From the NCBI GenBank assembly GCA_002338605.1, contig DDIP01000022.1:448-13119 (forward strand): a DNA stretch of 12,672 nt, written 5' to 3'. The notes under the pieces are model-generated. The model did no database searches, had not been told where the DNA came from, and saw only the letters and a program-made list of their open reading frames with translations. This stretch comes from Proteobacteria bacterium UBA1847. Lineage in GTDB: Bacteria > Pseudomonadota > Gammaproteobacteria > Steroidobacterales > Woeseiaceae. The stretch's first letter is position 1. Each line of letters starts with the position of its first letter. The position numbers and the translations under genes were made by a program. Shown here piece after piece: positions 1 through 7,137 of the stretch.

Positions 1-1198
1 AGCGCGAGGCACGCCAGGCTGGCGAGAGGGTGGCCAGGAATCCGAGTATCAATACAATGGTGCTGGCGAGAATCATGTCCTCGATATGAAACTTCGGATA
101 CAGAACACTCGAAGCACCCATCATCTCCATTCCCTGCGCGACGATCGAAATATCAATACCATCCTCCAGCGGCAGAATTGTCGCCCACGCAAGAAAATTG
201 CCGATAGCAAGGCCGAGCGTCAGCAACATCATCGATTCAACGATTATCTGGCCAAGGATGGCGGCAGGTTTCATGCCAAGGGCCAGCATCAGGCCAATTT
301 CGCGTACACGTTCAAATACGGCCATGACCAGCGTGTTGACAAGCCCGAACGAGAGCGCTAGAAAAATTACGATTATCCAGACAAAAACGAAACCGTCCAT
401 CGTCTTGAGCATGGTGCCGAGGTACGTATCGATTTCGTACCAGCGCTGTACTGCTACCGAATCGTCCAGCGCAGCAGAGACCTCGGCATATATTCCCTCA
501 ACATTCCTGTAGTCGTCGCCAAAGAAGATGGCTTCTGTACTCACGTCTCCGATGCCGAGCATTGCCTGCGCCGTCGATCGTCCGATGTAGGCGTAGGCCT
601 CCTCTACCGAGACCGGGTCGGCCGTGTACAAACCAACGATTCGAAAGCCACGGTCTGCGATTTCGTTGTCCGGGTCCTGGGTCATAATGACAATTCGCTT
701 GCCCGGCCCGGTCTCGAGCGTCGCAGCGAGCTTCTTGCCGATGACAATACCCTGGTCGTTGGCATCCTTGAGGAATCTGCCGTCGACATCGCTGTAGTCG
801 AAAAACGAGAAGTGCTGCTCCGCGACGGGATCGACACCCAGCAAAGTCACAGCGCGTGATTCGCGTTCGCTGCTGATGACTGCAGGAACGCGAACACGGC
901 TGGCCCATTCCGCGAGTTCCAGCGCCGCGAATTTCCGCTTAAGTGTCGCATCGGAATACGGCAGCGGATTACTGATACTCGGATCGTCGAGAAAATCCGG
1001 ATGATGGGCCTGCACATGCCCCGGAAGAATTTTAATACTGTCGCTGACCATTTGATCTACCATGCCGCGCGTCAAAGACGTCATGAAAATCATCGCCCAG
1101 ACGCCGACGGCAATGGCGCTCAGCATGATGTATGTCCGACGGTGATTGCGCCACAGATTGCGCCACGCCAGTCGCAGCAGGATTGCAAGCATGCGCAT
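1..1198 (-). CDS. ABC transporter permease, FtsX/LolE type (3' end cut by window edge)
   Basis: This is an inner-membrane permease subunit of a LolCDE/MacB-like ABC transporter. Such permeases pair with a cytoplasmic ATPase to move lipoproteins or other envelope substrates. I translated 399 residues with no stop before base 1, so only a short C-terminal tail should be missing. The layout is typical of the family: a basic start (RLAWRNLWRNHRRT, residues 9-22), a first TM helix at about 23-41, a large periplasmic domain with GHVQAHHPDF at 60-69, then TM helices at about 270-293, 318-340 and 377-393. A coupling-helix motif, FERVREIGLMLALGMKP, lies at 295-311. The ATG overlaps the stop of the upstream permease gene by one base (TGATG), so the two are probably translationally coupled. 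The pair is clearly paralogous: both open with RLAWRNLWR and share the same coupling motif. The ATPase is not in the window. Confidence 0.92.
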   Translation of the reverse strand, partial: MRMLAILLRLAWRNLWRNHRRTYIMLSAIAVGVWAMIFMTSLTRGMVDQMVSDSIKILPGHVQAHHPDFLDDPSISNPLPYSDATLKRKFAALELAEWASRVRVPAVISSERESRAVTLLGVDPVAEQHFSFFDYSDVDGRFLKDANDQGIVIGKKLAATLETGPGKRIVIMTQDPDNEIADRGFRIVGLYTADPVSVEEAYAYIGRSTAQAMLGIGDVSTEAIFFGDDYRNVEGIYAEVSAALDDSVAVQRWYEIDTYLGTMLKTMDGFVFVWIIVIFLALSFGLVNTLVMAVFERVREIGLMLALGMKPAAILGQIIVESMMLLTLGLAIGNFLAWATILPLEDGIDISIVAQGMEMMGASSVLYPKFHIEDMILASTIVLILGFLATLSPAWRASR

Positions 1199-2427
1199 CA
1201 GGCCACCCTCATCGAATCGACCGGGTTTTGCCAGTTCAGGCGAACGGCCGGATAGATCGCTGCGACCAGCGTGAAAGCGAACACGATCGCCGGACCACCG
1301 AACAGAGTGAGCAAACTGACTTTCGGGTACATTCGCGCCGGAAGGTTGAACTGTGCGGCCATCTCATCCATACCGGGGAAGACAACGCCGTTGCTGCTGA
1401 ACCAGGCGGTCAGCAAGCCACCCGCAACGGCTCCGAGCAACAGGCCTATCGATCCCATCAGCGCTGTCTCCAGCAACACCAAGCGGCCCAGTTTGCCCGG
1501 CCGGAGCCCCAGTGCCATAACGATGCCGAACTCCCGGGTGCGCTCAAGCACCGACATCAACTGCGTATTCAAAACACTGAACGACACCAGGATGACGAGA
1601 ATGAAATACATGAAAAATGAGCTGGCCATGTCAGCCTGGATTGCCTGCTTCAGTCCTGGCTGCAGTTCATTCCAGTCAAGTACGGCCAGGTTTGAATCTG
1701 GCGGCAGCAAGCCGGTTACTTGCGGCATCAGTGCAGGAATCATGTCCCGATCGTCTGCGACGATCACGATCTGGTGGCCCGCACCGTCCATGAAAAACGT
1801 TTCCTGAAACAGGCCGATAGGTATCTGGGCGATTGAGCGATCGATGTCTTTAACGCCGCTGTCGAAGATACCAACGACCGTAACAACGGTCGCAGCAAAC
1901 GAGCCGTCAAGCCCACTGCCGAGCAAGGTCAGTTCATCGCCAATTCCTGCGCGGAGATTTCTCGCCAGCACACGGCCAACGACGATCTCGGTGGCATCGT
2001 CCGAGGCCAGGTAGCGCCCTTCATCGACGAGGCCGGGGACGCTGGAAACCTGCGGCTCGAACGCTGCTTCGACACCAAGAATGGCAATTCCAAAACTGCG
2101 GTCCTCGCTGGAGACCAGGGCGAATGTCGAGCCGCGCGCGGCAACCTGCACATGGGCGAGCTGCTCGCGAAACGAATGCGCCAACGGCAGAATGTCGGGC
2201 ACTGTCTGGCGCATTTTTTGTTCGTCCTTGAATCCGGGCGCCTGCACCTGCATATGCCCTGTGAACAGTTTGAGGGAGTTGTCGATCATGAGACCGTACA
2301 TGCCCAGTTGCAGCGACATCATGAAGACCAGCAACATGTTGGCAAATACCATTGCACCTGTCGTAAGCCAGGTTCGGCGTGGCTGTCGCCAGAGGTTCCG
2401 CCATGCCAGTCTCAGGACAATACTCAC
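1198..2427 (-). CDS. ABC transporter permease, FtsX/LolC-LolE type
   Basis: This is the second permease of the pair, 409 residues, complete. It has the MacB-like periplasmic core plus FtsX domain architecture. Residues 5-18 form the basic amphipathic start (LRLAWRNLWRQPRR) and TM1 spans about 22-44. The periplasmic domain covers about 50-265 and contains GHMQVQAPGF at 57-66. Three C-terminal TM helices lie at about 270-292, 318-342 and 374-393, with coupling-helix motif LERTREFGIVMALGLRP at 294-310. Translation starts at GTG (2427); the family's N-terminal pattern begins directly after it, so no other start is needed. It lies 5 bases after the stop of the LolA-like gene and overlaps the next permease by one base. 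The neighbours suggest a heterodimeric permease working with the LolA-like protein. LolC/LolE proper would normally sit with lolD; here the exact substrate is unknown. Confidence 0.93.
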   Translation of the reverse strand: MSIVLRLAWRNLWRQPRRTWLTTGAMVFANMLLVFMMSLQLGMYGLMIDNSLKLFTGHMQVQAPGFKDEQKMRQTVPDILPLAHSFREQLAHVQVAARGSTFALVSSEDRSFGIAILGVEAAFEPQVSSVPGLVDEGRYLASDDATEIVVGRVLARNLRAGIGDELTLLGSGLDGSFAATVVTVVGIFDSGVKDIDRSIAQIPIGLFQETFFMDGAGHQIVIVADDRDMIPALMPQVTGLLPPDSNLAVLDWNELQPGLKQAIQADMASSFFMYFILVILVSFSVLNTQLMSVLERTREFGIVMALGLRPGKLGRLVLLETALMGSIGLLLGAVAGGLLTAWFSSNGVVFPGMDEMAAQFNLPARMYPKVSLLTLFGGPAIVFAFTLVAAIYPAVRLNWQNPVDSMRVA

Positions 2428-2432
2428 AGGTG

Positions 2433-3182
2433 TCAGTCGCGCGGGTTTCTTAAGCTCGAACGTGTAAACAACGAATCTGGCAGGTCGACATCGTAGTCAA
2501 CCTTAATGACTACCAGCTCTGTCCACTCATCGGGATCGTCTGCTTTGACCATGCGTTGCCGGGTGGCAATCGTACGGCCGCCCATCTCTCCAATGTCCAG
2601 GGTCTTGAGCTCTTTTACCAGCGCGTTGTCCTGGTCGAAAAACGAATGTTTCAGGACGATATGATCTTCACGAATCCTGAGCACCTCCCGGCCCCACACC
2701 ACGGCGGCGTTCTCGAGCGGTATCGATTCAATTTCATACACAGTGACAGAGTCGACTTCCGACGTACCGAGAATCCGATGATCGTAGTCGTCGACAATTT
2801 CATCGGTACGCGAGACATCTTTATTCGAGAAGTCCGACCCCATCCAACTCTGTCCCATCATAGAGGACGGAATCCTGATGACACGATTGATCTTCGGCGA
2901 ATAGGACCACATGTTCTTGTCGTCAGTCAGCGTGCCATTGCCGCGATCCTTTTTTGGCTCAAGAACCCGCACCAGCGATTGATCCTGTCCCTTGGTCCAG
3001 GCGCTCATCGTCATCGACCGCTCCCAGTCCGGGCGGTGAATCGTCATCGTCATTTCGGAATAGGAAGAAACACCGCGCCAGTGATCGATCGCATCGCGAA
3101 CGATTTTGCGCGCATCAACTTCTTCAGACTCTGCCGCCAGAGGTGCCAGCATCAACAGGAACAGTAAATACGGCCGTCTCAT
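2433..3182 (-). CDS. LolA-like periplasmic 'outer membrane lipoprotein-sorting' protein
   Basis: This 249-residue exported protein is of the LolA-like family (the PF17131/COG2834 type). Members are thought to have the half-open beta-barrel fold of LolA/LolB and often lie next to ABC or RND-type transporters. Residues 1-17 form a short signal peptide (MRRPYLLFLLMLAPLAA) with no lipobox cysteine, so the product should be a soluble periplasmic protein. Family hallmarks are WSYSPKINRVIRIPSSMM at 92-109 and SWMGSDFSNKDV at 112-123. Later strands include WGREVLRI at 163-170. The ATG follows directly on the TAA of the AI-2E gene (TAAATG, no gap), and the gene ends 5 bases before the permease GTG. 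The context suggests it receives a lipid or lipoprotein from the two permeases. It is longer than LolA itself (about 180 mature residues), so it is probably not the housekeeping LolA. Confidence 0.9.
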   Translation of the reverse strand: MRRPYLLFLLMLAPLAAESEEVDARKIVRDAIDHWRGVSSYSEMTMTIHRPDWERSMTMSAWTKGQDQSLVRVLEPKKDRGNGTLTDDKNMWSYSPKINRVIRIPSSMMGQSWMGSDFSNKDVSRTDEIVDDYDHRILGTSEVDSVTVYEIESIPLENAAVVWGREVLRIREDHIVLKHSFFDQDNALVKELKTLDIGEMGGRTIATRQRMVKADDPDEWTELVVIKVDYDVDLPDSLFTRSSLRNPRD

Positions 3183-4271
3183 TTACGCCGCTTCGGTGGT
3201 CTGGCTCTTGATTTCGTGTACCGCATCACGTTCCGAGCCGATCAGGATCGCGAGCCAGCGCGTGCGATCGTCGCTCTCGAGCGCGAGCTTCAGTGTCATT
3301 GTCAGCGGTACCGACAATAAGAGACCCACCGGACCAAAAACCCACCCCCAGAAAACCAGGCCGACGAAAACGACCAGCGGCGAGATGCCGACGCCATAGC
3401 CCATCAGCCTGGGCTCAATGATGTTGCCGAAAGCGACGTTAATCGCCGCGAATCCAATTGCCGTAGCTCCGGCTGCGCCGGGCCCAAGCTGCACGAGCGC
3501 AAGCAGCACTGCGGGGACCGCCGCAATGATCGAACCGATGGTCGGTACATAATTGAGCAGGAATGCCAGCATCGCCCAAAGCAAGGGAAAGTCGAGCTCA
3601 AGCGACCACGTCAGCAGCCCCGCGCAGGCGCCGGTCGCAATACTGACAATCGTTTTAATGCCCAGGTAGCGACCGAGGTTTTGCAGAAATGCGCGCGGGC
3701 GCTCCAGCGAATTCTCGCTGTGCCCGAACGCCGCCTCGATCTTGGTGCCGACACTCGAAGCTTCGAGCAGCATGAATATCATCGTGAAGATGATGAGGAA
3801 GACATTGGTCAGGACGTCTTTCAGGCTGTTGAGAATGGTCGCGACCAGCCCCATGACCCAACCCGGGTTTATCATCTTGCGCAGGCTTTCCTCCGACGCG
3901 TCGATATTGAGCGTCTCGACAAGGAAATTCAGGACACCACCGACAATAACGCCGAGGCGCTGCTGATAGCCCGGGACAGCGGCTGTAAAATCTGCGATTG
4001 AACTGCCAAGGACCAGGCCGACGACGGCCAGCAACAACATGATGCCGCTAACGATGATCAGTGCAGCGAGAAAGCTCGGGACCCGCTTGCTCTGCAGCCA
4101 CAGCATCGGCCGCACCGTAATCAGGGCAAGAAAAGCAGCGATCAGGAAAGGAACCAGCAGTACCTTCGCCATCTGCATGCCGTAGATTATGACGATCACC
4201 GCAGCAGAGGTGACTGCCGCAGATCCCTTGTTTTCAGTCAGAGCGTTCAAGTCGCTGATGATCGCACACAA
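3183..4271 (-). CDS. AI-2E/PerM family membrane transporter
   Basis: This 362-residue polytopic inner-membrane protein belongs to the AI-2E transporter (PF01594; PerM/YdiK/TqsA) family, whose members have been linked to autoinducer export, ion antiport and permease-like roles. Helices lie at about 19-53 (two segments), 65-92, 152-170 and 208-330 (several). A long amphipathic stretch at about 95-150 is typical of the family. Diagnostic motifs are NYVPTIGSIIAAVP at 240-253, GNIIEPRLMG at 282-291 and FGPVGLLLSVPL at 312-323. The longest frame starts with TTG at 4271, preceded by GGCAGG about 5 bases upstream; I see no in-frame ATG before residue 32 (inside TM1), so TTG is the best start. It begins 27 bases after the previous gene and abuts the LolA-like gene. 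The substrate cannot be told from sequence. Confidence 0.9.
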   Translation of the reverse strand: MCAIISDLNALTENKGSAAVTSAAVIVIIYGMQMAKVLLVPFLIAAFLALITVRPMLWLQSKRVPSFLAALIIVSGIMLLLAVVGLVLGSSIADFTAAVPGYQQRLGVIVGGVLNFLVETLNIDASEESLRKMINPGWVMGLVATILNSLKDVLTNVFLIIFTMIFMLLEASSVGTKIEAAFGHSENSLERPRAFLQNLGRYLGIKTIVSIATGACAGLLTWSLELDFPLLWAMLAFLLNYVPTIGSIIAAVPAVLLALVQLGPGAAGATAIGFAAINVAFGNIIEPRLMGYGVGISPLVVFVGLVFWGWVFGPVGLLLSVPLTMTLKLALESDDRTRWLAILIGSERDAVHEIKSQTTEAA

Positions 4272-4298
4272 AAACGCCTGCCGCGATATACGTCCTGG

Positions 4299-4679
4299 TT
4301 ACTTCGAACCTCGTGGCGTGTAGCTGTCCGCCTCCTCCGGCTGTATTTGCTGAATCTTGATCGTCCAGCGCGCCAGCGTAGAGCTGATTCTCAGTTGGTA
4401 CTTGCCGGCCTCGTTAAAAAGTTTCAGTCCATTACCGCGACGCTTGGTATGCAGAACGCGACCGACATGGCGTCCCGAGGGCGCCTCGACCAGCGTAATG
4501 TCAAGGGCCACAAGTTGCTCGAAGTCGCCGTCAAGACGCCAGTCGAGCAGCCAGGGTGATTCCACCGTGAAAACGGCCGTCGTCGAGTTGCCAGTACCGC
4601 GAAATTCGCGGACGGTTTCAGCCGCGTCTGCGCCAAGCGCAACGAACAGCAAGGCAAGTGTTGTAAACAATTTTTGCAT
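4299..4679 (-). CDS. Small exported protein of unknown family
   Basis: I do not recognise this gene. From ATG 4679 it encodes 126 residues; an in-frame ATG at 4691 would add MDTR. The inner start is preferred because it puts a signal peptide (MQKLFTTLALLFVALGADA, cleavage likely after ADA) at the very N-terminus and has GAGA just before it. The mature part is about 107 residues, with no cysteine and no further TM segment. It is rich in alternating hydrophobic/polar stretches that suggest a beta-sandwich: TAVFTVESPWLLDWRL, LVALDITLVEA, GKYQLRISSTLARWTIKI. A Trp/Asp-rich strand followed by a C-terminal 'YQLRI...W.I.I' strand resembles small carbohydrate-binding or PPC-like domains, but I cannot assign it to one. 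It lies 44 bases after the cytochrome gene and 27 before the AI-2E gene, so it is probably part of the same operon. Confidence 0.75.
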   Translation of the reverse strand: MQKLFTTLALLFVALGADAAETVREFRGTGNSTTAVFTVESPWLLDWRLDGDFEQLVALDITLVEAPSGRHVGRVLHTKRRGNGLKLFNEAGKYQLRISSTLARWTIKIQQIQPEEADSYTPRGSK

Positions 4680-4723
4680 TCTCGTATCCATTCAACAGCA
4701 GAAGTTTCCCGCACCTGTTCATG

Positions 4724-5827
4724 CTAGCAGCCTCCCGGCAGGCTGCCGATCCACTCTTTCATCAACTGAACCGCTTCTACGTGCACCGTGCTTCGCCCCA
4801 GTTCCGGCATCGCGATTGCCGGGTCAGTGTGTTCCATTCTGTACACGAGTATCGATTCGTCCGGCCGTCCCGGGTAGATATCGTACAGGCGATCTCCGCT
4901 GCCCCGGCCTACGGCCGTCGGTGATTTGCAGATGCCGAAATTTCGATCCATCGGCGCGTCGAAATTCAAATGCAATCCCGACGTATCAGCCGCTCCGGCG
5001 GCGTTGTGGCAGTGCGCGCAGTTGATATCCAGGTAGGCCCTCGCGCGTCCATCCACCGAGCCATCACCCGCATTTGACCACATCGCGGCACGAGGCGGTT
5101 TTGCACTCACCTCTCTCAGGACTCCGCTGCTTGCCCAATGTTCAATTTGCTTGTCCCGATTCAGATGCCTCGCTTTGAGTCCGATCGGGCGAATCTCAGC
5201 ACTGCTGTGATCCGGTGCATGGCAATTGGCGCATTGATTTGCGTCGGGGATCACGTAAACAAAGCTTTGTTTGTCATCGCCGGCGACAAGCGTCAGTGTT
5301 TTGACATCGCCGGCAATTTCAAGCCAGGCCTCGGTTTGCTCCGCATTCCAGACGTAAGGGAAGGCGCGCCAGCCGCTTTCATATCGCACCAGCAGCCGCG
5401 TTTCGACCAGCAGGTAATCATCGAGATTGATTTGCCCGTGTTCGTCAGGGTCTGCTTCACGATCAATACCGAGCACTTCCTGATTGCTCGGAGTCCAACC
5501 CGGCGACTTCTCATAGTGAAAGGTCTTACTGACGATCGTGCCCACGGGAAATTCAAATTCATCGTTCGCGTCGTAGATCGCCTGGCCTCCCGCGGGCAAC
5601 CAAATACTACGAAGCTTCAGGGCATAATCTGAAAACAACGCCGTGTTCAGCTCATACGGCAGTATCTCGTCGTTGAACTCGGCGTATTCCCCGTCCGAAA
5701 GAATCACTCCCCACTCGCTGAGTCGCTCCGGCACCCGGGTCTCGGCGTGCAGCACGACCGGCACATCCTGTTTGCCGCAGGCCGGGAGCACGACAGCAAT
5801 CAGGATCATGAGAATCAGGCGAAGCAT
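4724..5827 (-). CDS. Diheme c-type cytochrome lipoprotein, SO_2930/HNE_0200 family
   Basis: This 367-residue periplasm-facing lipoprotein is predicted to carry two covalent c-type hemes and to transfer electrons. The signal peptide ends in a lipobox, VVLPAC, with lipidated Cys17 followed by Gly-Lys, which in enterobacterial rules favours the outer membrane. Heme motifs are CANCH (199-203) and CAHCH (270-274). AMPEL at 339-343 carries the likely distal Met340 for the second heme; no such ligand is obvious for the first. The N-terminal half (about 30-195) is a non-heme domain typical of this family (TIGR03806), with motifs such as LFSDYALKLRSIWLP at 64-78. The longest frame begins TTG-ATG; I chose the ATG at 5827 because it overlaps the beta-helix gene's TGA (TGATG), implying translational coupling. 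This family is commonly encoded beside TIGR03805 beta-helix proteins, as here. I know of no established function for the pair. Confidence 0.9.
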   Translation of the reverse strand: MLRLILMILIAVVLPACGKQDVPVVLHAETRVPERLSEWGVILSDGEYAEFNDEILPYELNTALFSDYALKLRSIWLPAGGQAIYDANDEFEFPVGTIVSKTFHYEKSPGWTPSNQEVLGIDREADPDEHGQINLDDYLLVETRLLVRYESGWRAFPYVWNAEQTEAWLEIAGDVKTLTLVAGDDKQSFVYVIPDANQCANCHAPDHSSAEIRPIGLKARHLNRDKQIEHWASSGVLREVSAKPPRAAMWSNAGDGSVDGRARAYLDINCAHCHNAAGAADTSGLHLNFDAPMDRNFGICKSPTAVGRGSGDRLYDIYPGRPDESILVYRMEHTDPAIAMPELGRSTVHVEAVQLMKEWIGSLPGGC

Positions 5828-7068
5828 CAACTGCCCAGGGGGGGCTCCAGAACGACGGCCGGCAGTTTTTCATGCTGGCAGGCGTGCTGCGAATCACCAA
5901 CGACGACATTTTCGCTGTCGTTCGCAAGATCAACGTTCAGGACTTTTGCCGCGCCGTTGTCAACACAAATTGCAGCGCTAGAAACCAGCTTGCCGTTGGC
6001 ATCCACTTTGTCCGGGTTGACGTAGCCGTCCCAGAGCACATCCGGAAAGCGGCCGCCAAGTCCGAACAAATAGGCTTTGAGTGCTTTCAGCTCGAGTCCG
6101 TCCGGCGATGAACCGCCGCCCGAGAATCGGTTTCCATAGATGTAAATCGTCTCCGGGTAGGGATCGTAGTTCGGAGCAGACTCTTCCTTGCCGAAGTACC
6201 CGGTCGCAAAATAGCTGGCGATAATGATATTTGCCGTGTTGTTATCAGCAATATCGTTATCGAATATTTCGACCTTGTCGTTTGAGTTCACCACGATGCC
6301 GGAGCCAGCGGGCACGCTTGCAACCGGCGTGCCTTCCGCTCCAAAATTTTCGGTGTTGTTGTTCGATATTGTATTTTTGTAGACGCGTGTACTGTGACCG
6401 AGCTGCGGCAAGGCCGGCATGTTGAACACCAGGATGCCGCCGGTGTTGTTGACGACTGTGTTGCCATACACATCGGCGTCGAATGAGTTTTCAATTTCGA
6501 TACCAGCGACATTAAATTGCGCGCGGTTATTTCGAACAACGATATTCTTCGACTGCCCGACGTAAATACCGGCATCCGATGACGCAATCGCCACACATTC
6601 CTCGACCAGCACATTCTCGGTCTGCACCGGGTAAATGCCATAGGCGCCATTGCTCTCGTCCGGACCGTTTGTCCATTCGGTTCGCACGCGGCGAATTACG
6701 ATGTTCCTGCCTTCATTGACTTTAAGACCGTCGCCGGGCGTATCTTCTATTGCAAGGTCTTCAATCGTGAAATCGCTCGCATTGACCAGCAATCCTTCCG
6801 CACCCTGCACCTGATTTCTGAACGACAGGATCGTCTTATCCATTCCGGCACCACGAATCGTCACGCCGGAGACGTTGAGCGACAACGCACGATTGAGGTC
6901 GTATGTCCCGGCGGGAATTTCAATCACGTCGCCGGGCTTCGCATTGATGAATTTTGTCTGCAGCTCTTTCTGGAAAGCACTGGGTCCCGCATCGTCTGCA
7001 GGTGGTGTGTCCCTGCTACAGGCCGCCACGCTCAGCGTGGCAAGCAGGATGAGGCAAAGTCTTGCCAT
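5827..7068 (-). CDS. Parallel beta-helix repeat lipoprotein (TIGR03805 type)
   Basis: From ATG 7068 this is a 413-residue lipoprotein: MARLCLILLATLSVAAC gives a lipobox with Cys17, followed by Ser-Arg. The longer frame from 7125 would put 19 polar residues before the signal peptide and is rejected. Residues about 40-85 resemble the pectate-lyase/NosD-like entry (KPGDVIEIPAGTYDL, VTIRGAGMDKTIL). Right-handed beta-helix rungs run from about 92 to 315, with repeated G-I-x-V and N-x-V-x-x-N spacing, for example AGIYVGQSKNIVVRNN at 166-181 and AGIEIENSFDADVYGN at 188-203. A C-terminal cysteine pair (C368, C397) precedes a conserved-looking LPAV. No catalytic pectinase triad is evident, so a binding or structural role is as likely as hydrolysis. 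It is the first gene of the run and overlaps the cytochrome gene by one base. The family is regularly found paired with TIGR03806. Confidence 0.9.
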   Translation of the reverse strand: MARLCLILLATLSVAACSRDTPPADDAGPSAFQKELQTKFINAKPGDVIEIPAGTYDLNRALSLNVSGVTIRGAGMDKTILSFRNQVQGAEGLLVNASDFTIEDLAIEDTPGDGLKVNEGRNIVIRRVRTEWTNGPDESNGAYGIYPVQTENVLVEECVAIASSDAGIYVGQSKNIVVRNNRAQFNVAGIEIENSFDADVYGNTVVNNTGGILVFNMPALPQLGHSTRVYKNTISNNNTENFGAEGTPVASVPAGSGIVVNSNDKVEIFDNDIADNNTANIIIASYFATGYFGKEESAPNYDPYPETIYIYGNRFSGGGSSPDGLELKALKAYLFGLGGRFPDVLWDGYVNPDKVDANGKLVSSAAICVDNGAAKVLNVDLANDSENVVVGDSQHACQHEKLPAVVLEPPLGS

Positions 7069-7096
7069 GAATAGTCTCGTCAGTGAGGATCGCGAA

Positions 7097-7102
7097 AGTA
7101 TA
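7097..7102 (-). promoter_or_regulatory. Candidate -10 box for the seven-gene run
   Basis: On the minus strand TATACT (5 of 6 matches to TATAAT) lies 28 bases before the beta-helix ATG, in the 69-base gap after the LysR stop. I found no convincing -35 hexamer at 16-18 bases, so an activator or another sigma factor may be needed. A small CGCA-N4-TGCG inverted repeat at 7121-7132 falls roughly where a regulator would bind. Weak support only. Confidence 0.35.
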
Positions 7103-7137
7103 GTACGCGCACATTGCAGGCGCATCAGTGCGATCCG

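Noticed and set aside
498..908. 136-residue minus-strand frame within the first permease
   Set aside because: It lies in another frame of the permease gene whose own translation gives clear FtsX-family motifs; its product is Arg/Cys-rich shadow sequence.
2556..3167. 203-residue plus-strand frame antisense to the LolA-like gene
   Set aside because: The opposite strand encodes a recognisable family with signal peptide and motifs; the antisense product has no signal, domain or ribosome site.
4357..5025. 222-residue plus-strand frame across the small exported protein and cytochrome genes
   Set aside because: Ser/Arg/Pro-rich product typical of antisense frames in GC-rich genes; it crosses two real genes on the other strand.
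5138..5632. 164-residue plus-strand frame antisense to the cytochrome gene
   Set aside because: Mirror frame of a well-supported coding region, with no family resemblance.
5828..5830. TTG one codon before the cytochrome ATG as start
   Set aside because: ATG at 5827 is a stronger codon and overlaps the upstream TGA in the usual coupled arrangement; the TTG adds nothing.
7069..7125. N-terminal extension of the beta-helix protein
   Set aside because: The 19 added residues are polar and basic, precede an otherwise perfect lipoprotein signal peptide and cover the candidate -10 box.
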